A stretch of DNA of 64,000 nucleotides from Halomonas salipaludis (GTDB lineage: Bacteria; Pseudomonadota; Gammaproteobacteria; Pseudomonadales; Halomonadaceae): assembly GCF_002286975.1 (NCBI RefSeq), contig NZ_NSKB01000002.1, positions 62,001 through 126,000 of the forward strand. The letters are read 5' to 3'. The notes under the pieces are model-generated. The model was not told the DNA's origin, searched no databases, and worked only from the letters and a program-made list of their open reading frames with translations. Numbering within the stretch: position 1 is the first letter of the stretch; each line of letters starts with the position of its first letter. The position numbers and the translations under genes are program-made. This document shows positions 63,613-64,000 of this stretch, one piece after another.

Positions 63613-64000
63613 TCATACCACGCTTAGATAGCGCGCCTTGCACACCTCCAGCACCTCAGGTGCCGGCTTTTTCCACCAGTGGTGGGCGGAAAATATCTCT
63701 ACTTCGTGAAAACCGGCATAACCGGCGTACTCTACCCAGCCGCGAATGAGCGGGATATCGATGACACCGTCGCCCATCATGCCGCGATCGAGCAGCATGT
63801 CTTGCATCGGCACCAGCCAGTCGCAGATATGGAACGCTAGCAGCCGGGACTTGCCAGCACGTCGAATTTCAGCCTCCAGCATGGGATCCCACCACACGTG
63901 GAACACGTCCAGCGCAATTCCCACCCCCTGCCCCACGGCATCGCACAGGTCGTTGGCCTGGGCCATGCTATTGACGCAAGCGCGATCAGCCGCATACATC
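63613..64000 (-). CDS. Sugar phosphate isomerase/epimerase-like protein, C-terminal part, cut by window end
   Basis: The open frame runs off the right edge. It holds a xylose-isomerase-like TIM-barrel C-terminus: GIALDVFHVWWDPMLEAEI with a metal-binding Asp/His, LLAFHICDWLVP, GDGVIDIPLIRGWV and FHEVEIFSAHHWWKK. This is the AP-endonuclease-2 / IolE-like superfamily. It precedes tctC by 39 bases and may metabolise the imported compound. Confidence 0.82.
   Translation of the reverse strand, partial: MYAADRACVNSMAQANDLCDAVGQGVGIALDVFHVWWDPMLEAEIRRAGKSRLLAFHICDWLVPMQDMLLDRGMMGDGVIDIPLIRGWVEYAGYAGFHEVEIFSAHHWWKKPAPEVLEVCKARYLSVV

Overview
The window is high-GC gammaproteobacterial chromosome, most likely from Halomonas or a close relative (Halomonadaceae). 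The reasons are the conserved gene orders dnaX-ybaB-recR and rnd-ycgL-ycgN, the class A housekeeping set (alaA, htpX, pdxB, msrB, queF), a putA/putP proline pair and a TctCBA-type solute transporter. The assignment rests on gene content and protein character, not on a search. No CRISPR array, intact insertion sequence or prophage is visible.

Layout. 1-6 kb: start of a fadD-type acyl-CoA synthetase (cut by the window edge), a three-gene minus-strand group (small membrane protein, VWA protein, class II glutamine amidotransferase) and an oligopeptidase B on plus. 6-12 kb: a secreted glycine-rich repeat protein, then two minus-strand operons, rnd-ycgL-ycgN and dnaX-ybaB-recR, and the SRP RNA gene ffs. 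12.4-15.7 kb: an ATP-grasp enzyme followed by a 681-residue protein in which a papain-like Gln/Cys/His/Asn constellation can be read. This pair is the best candidate for an undescribed enzyme system. 15.7-28.5 kb: AbrB-type membrane protein, TlyA-type methyltransferase, a LysR-controlled pirin / deleted hydrolase / pirin / FMN-reductase operon, an MscK-type channel divergent from phospholipase A, a yqjD-yqjE-yqjK-like trio and a YhiN-type flavoprotein.

28.7-33 kb: a two-gene RND efflux system. 33-34.3 kb: small proteins and a minus-strand intergenic element with repeated GGA motifs in hairpin loops, which looks like a CsrA/RsmA-sequestering small RNA. 34.4-42 kb: a copper/metal island with a remnant BNR-type gene, a Tat-exported multicopper oxidase, a small Cys-rich protein, a perfect FNR/Anr box, a Met-rich periplasmic protein, a copper-type P1B ATPase with unusual HMA motifs, and a ChrA chromate transporter. 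42-43.2 kb is a graveyard of two Crp/Fnr-family fragments and a GGDEF fragment.

43.6-49 kb: putA and putP (proline uptake and oxidation). 49.4-54.2 kb: tRNA-Ser(GGA), a YiiD-type thioesterase and a nitroreductase, an ABC exporter-queF operon, and a tandem array of three tRNA-Gly(GCC)/tRNA-Glu(UUC) units with tRNA 3'-end repeats. 54.3-59.7 kb: msrB, a YlqF/RbgA-type GTPase, alaA, htpX (with a sigma-32-like promoter), pdxB and a WGR-like small protein. 59.7-64 kb: a tripartite tricarboxylate transporter operon, read leftward from a sugar-phosphate-isomerase-like gene cut by the window end, and closing with a TetR-family regulator.
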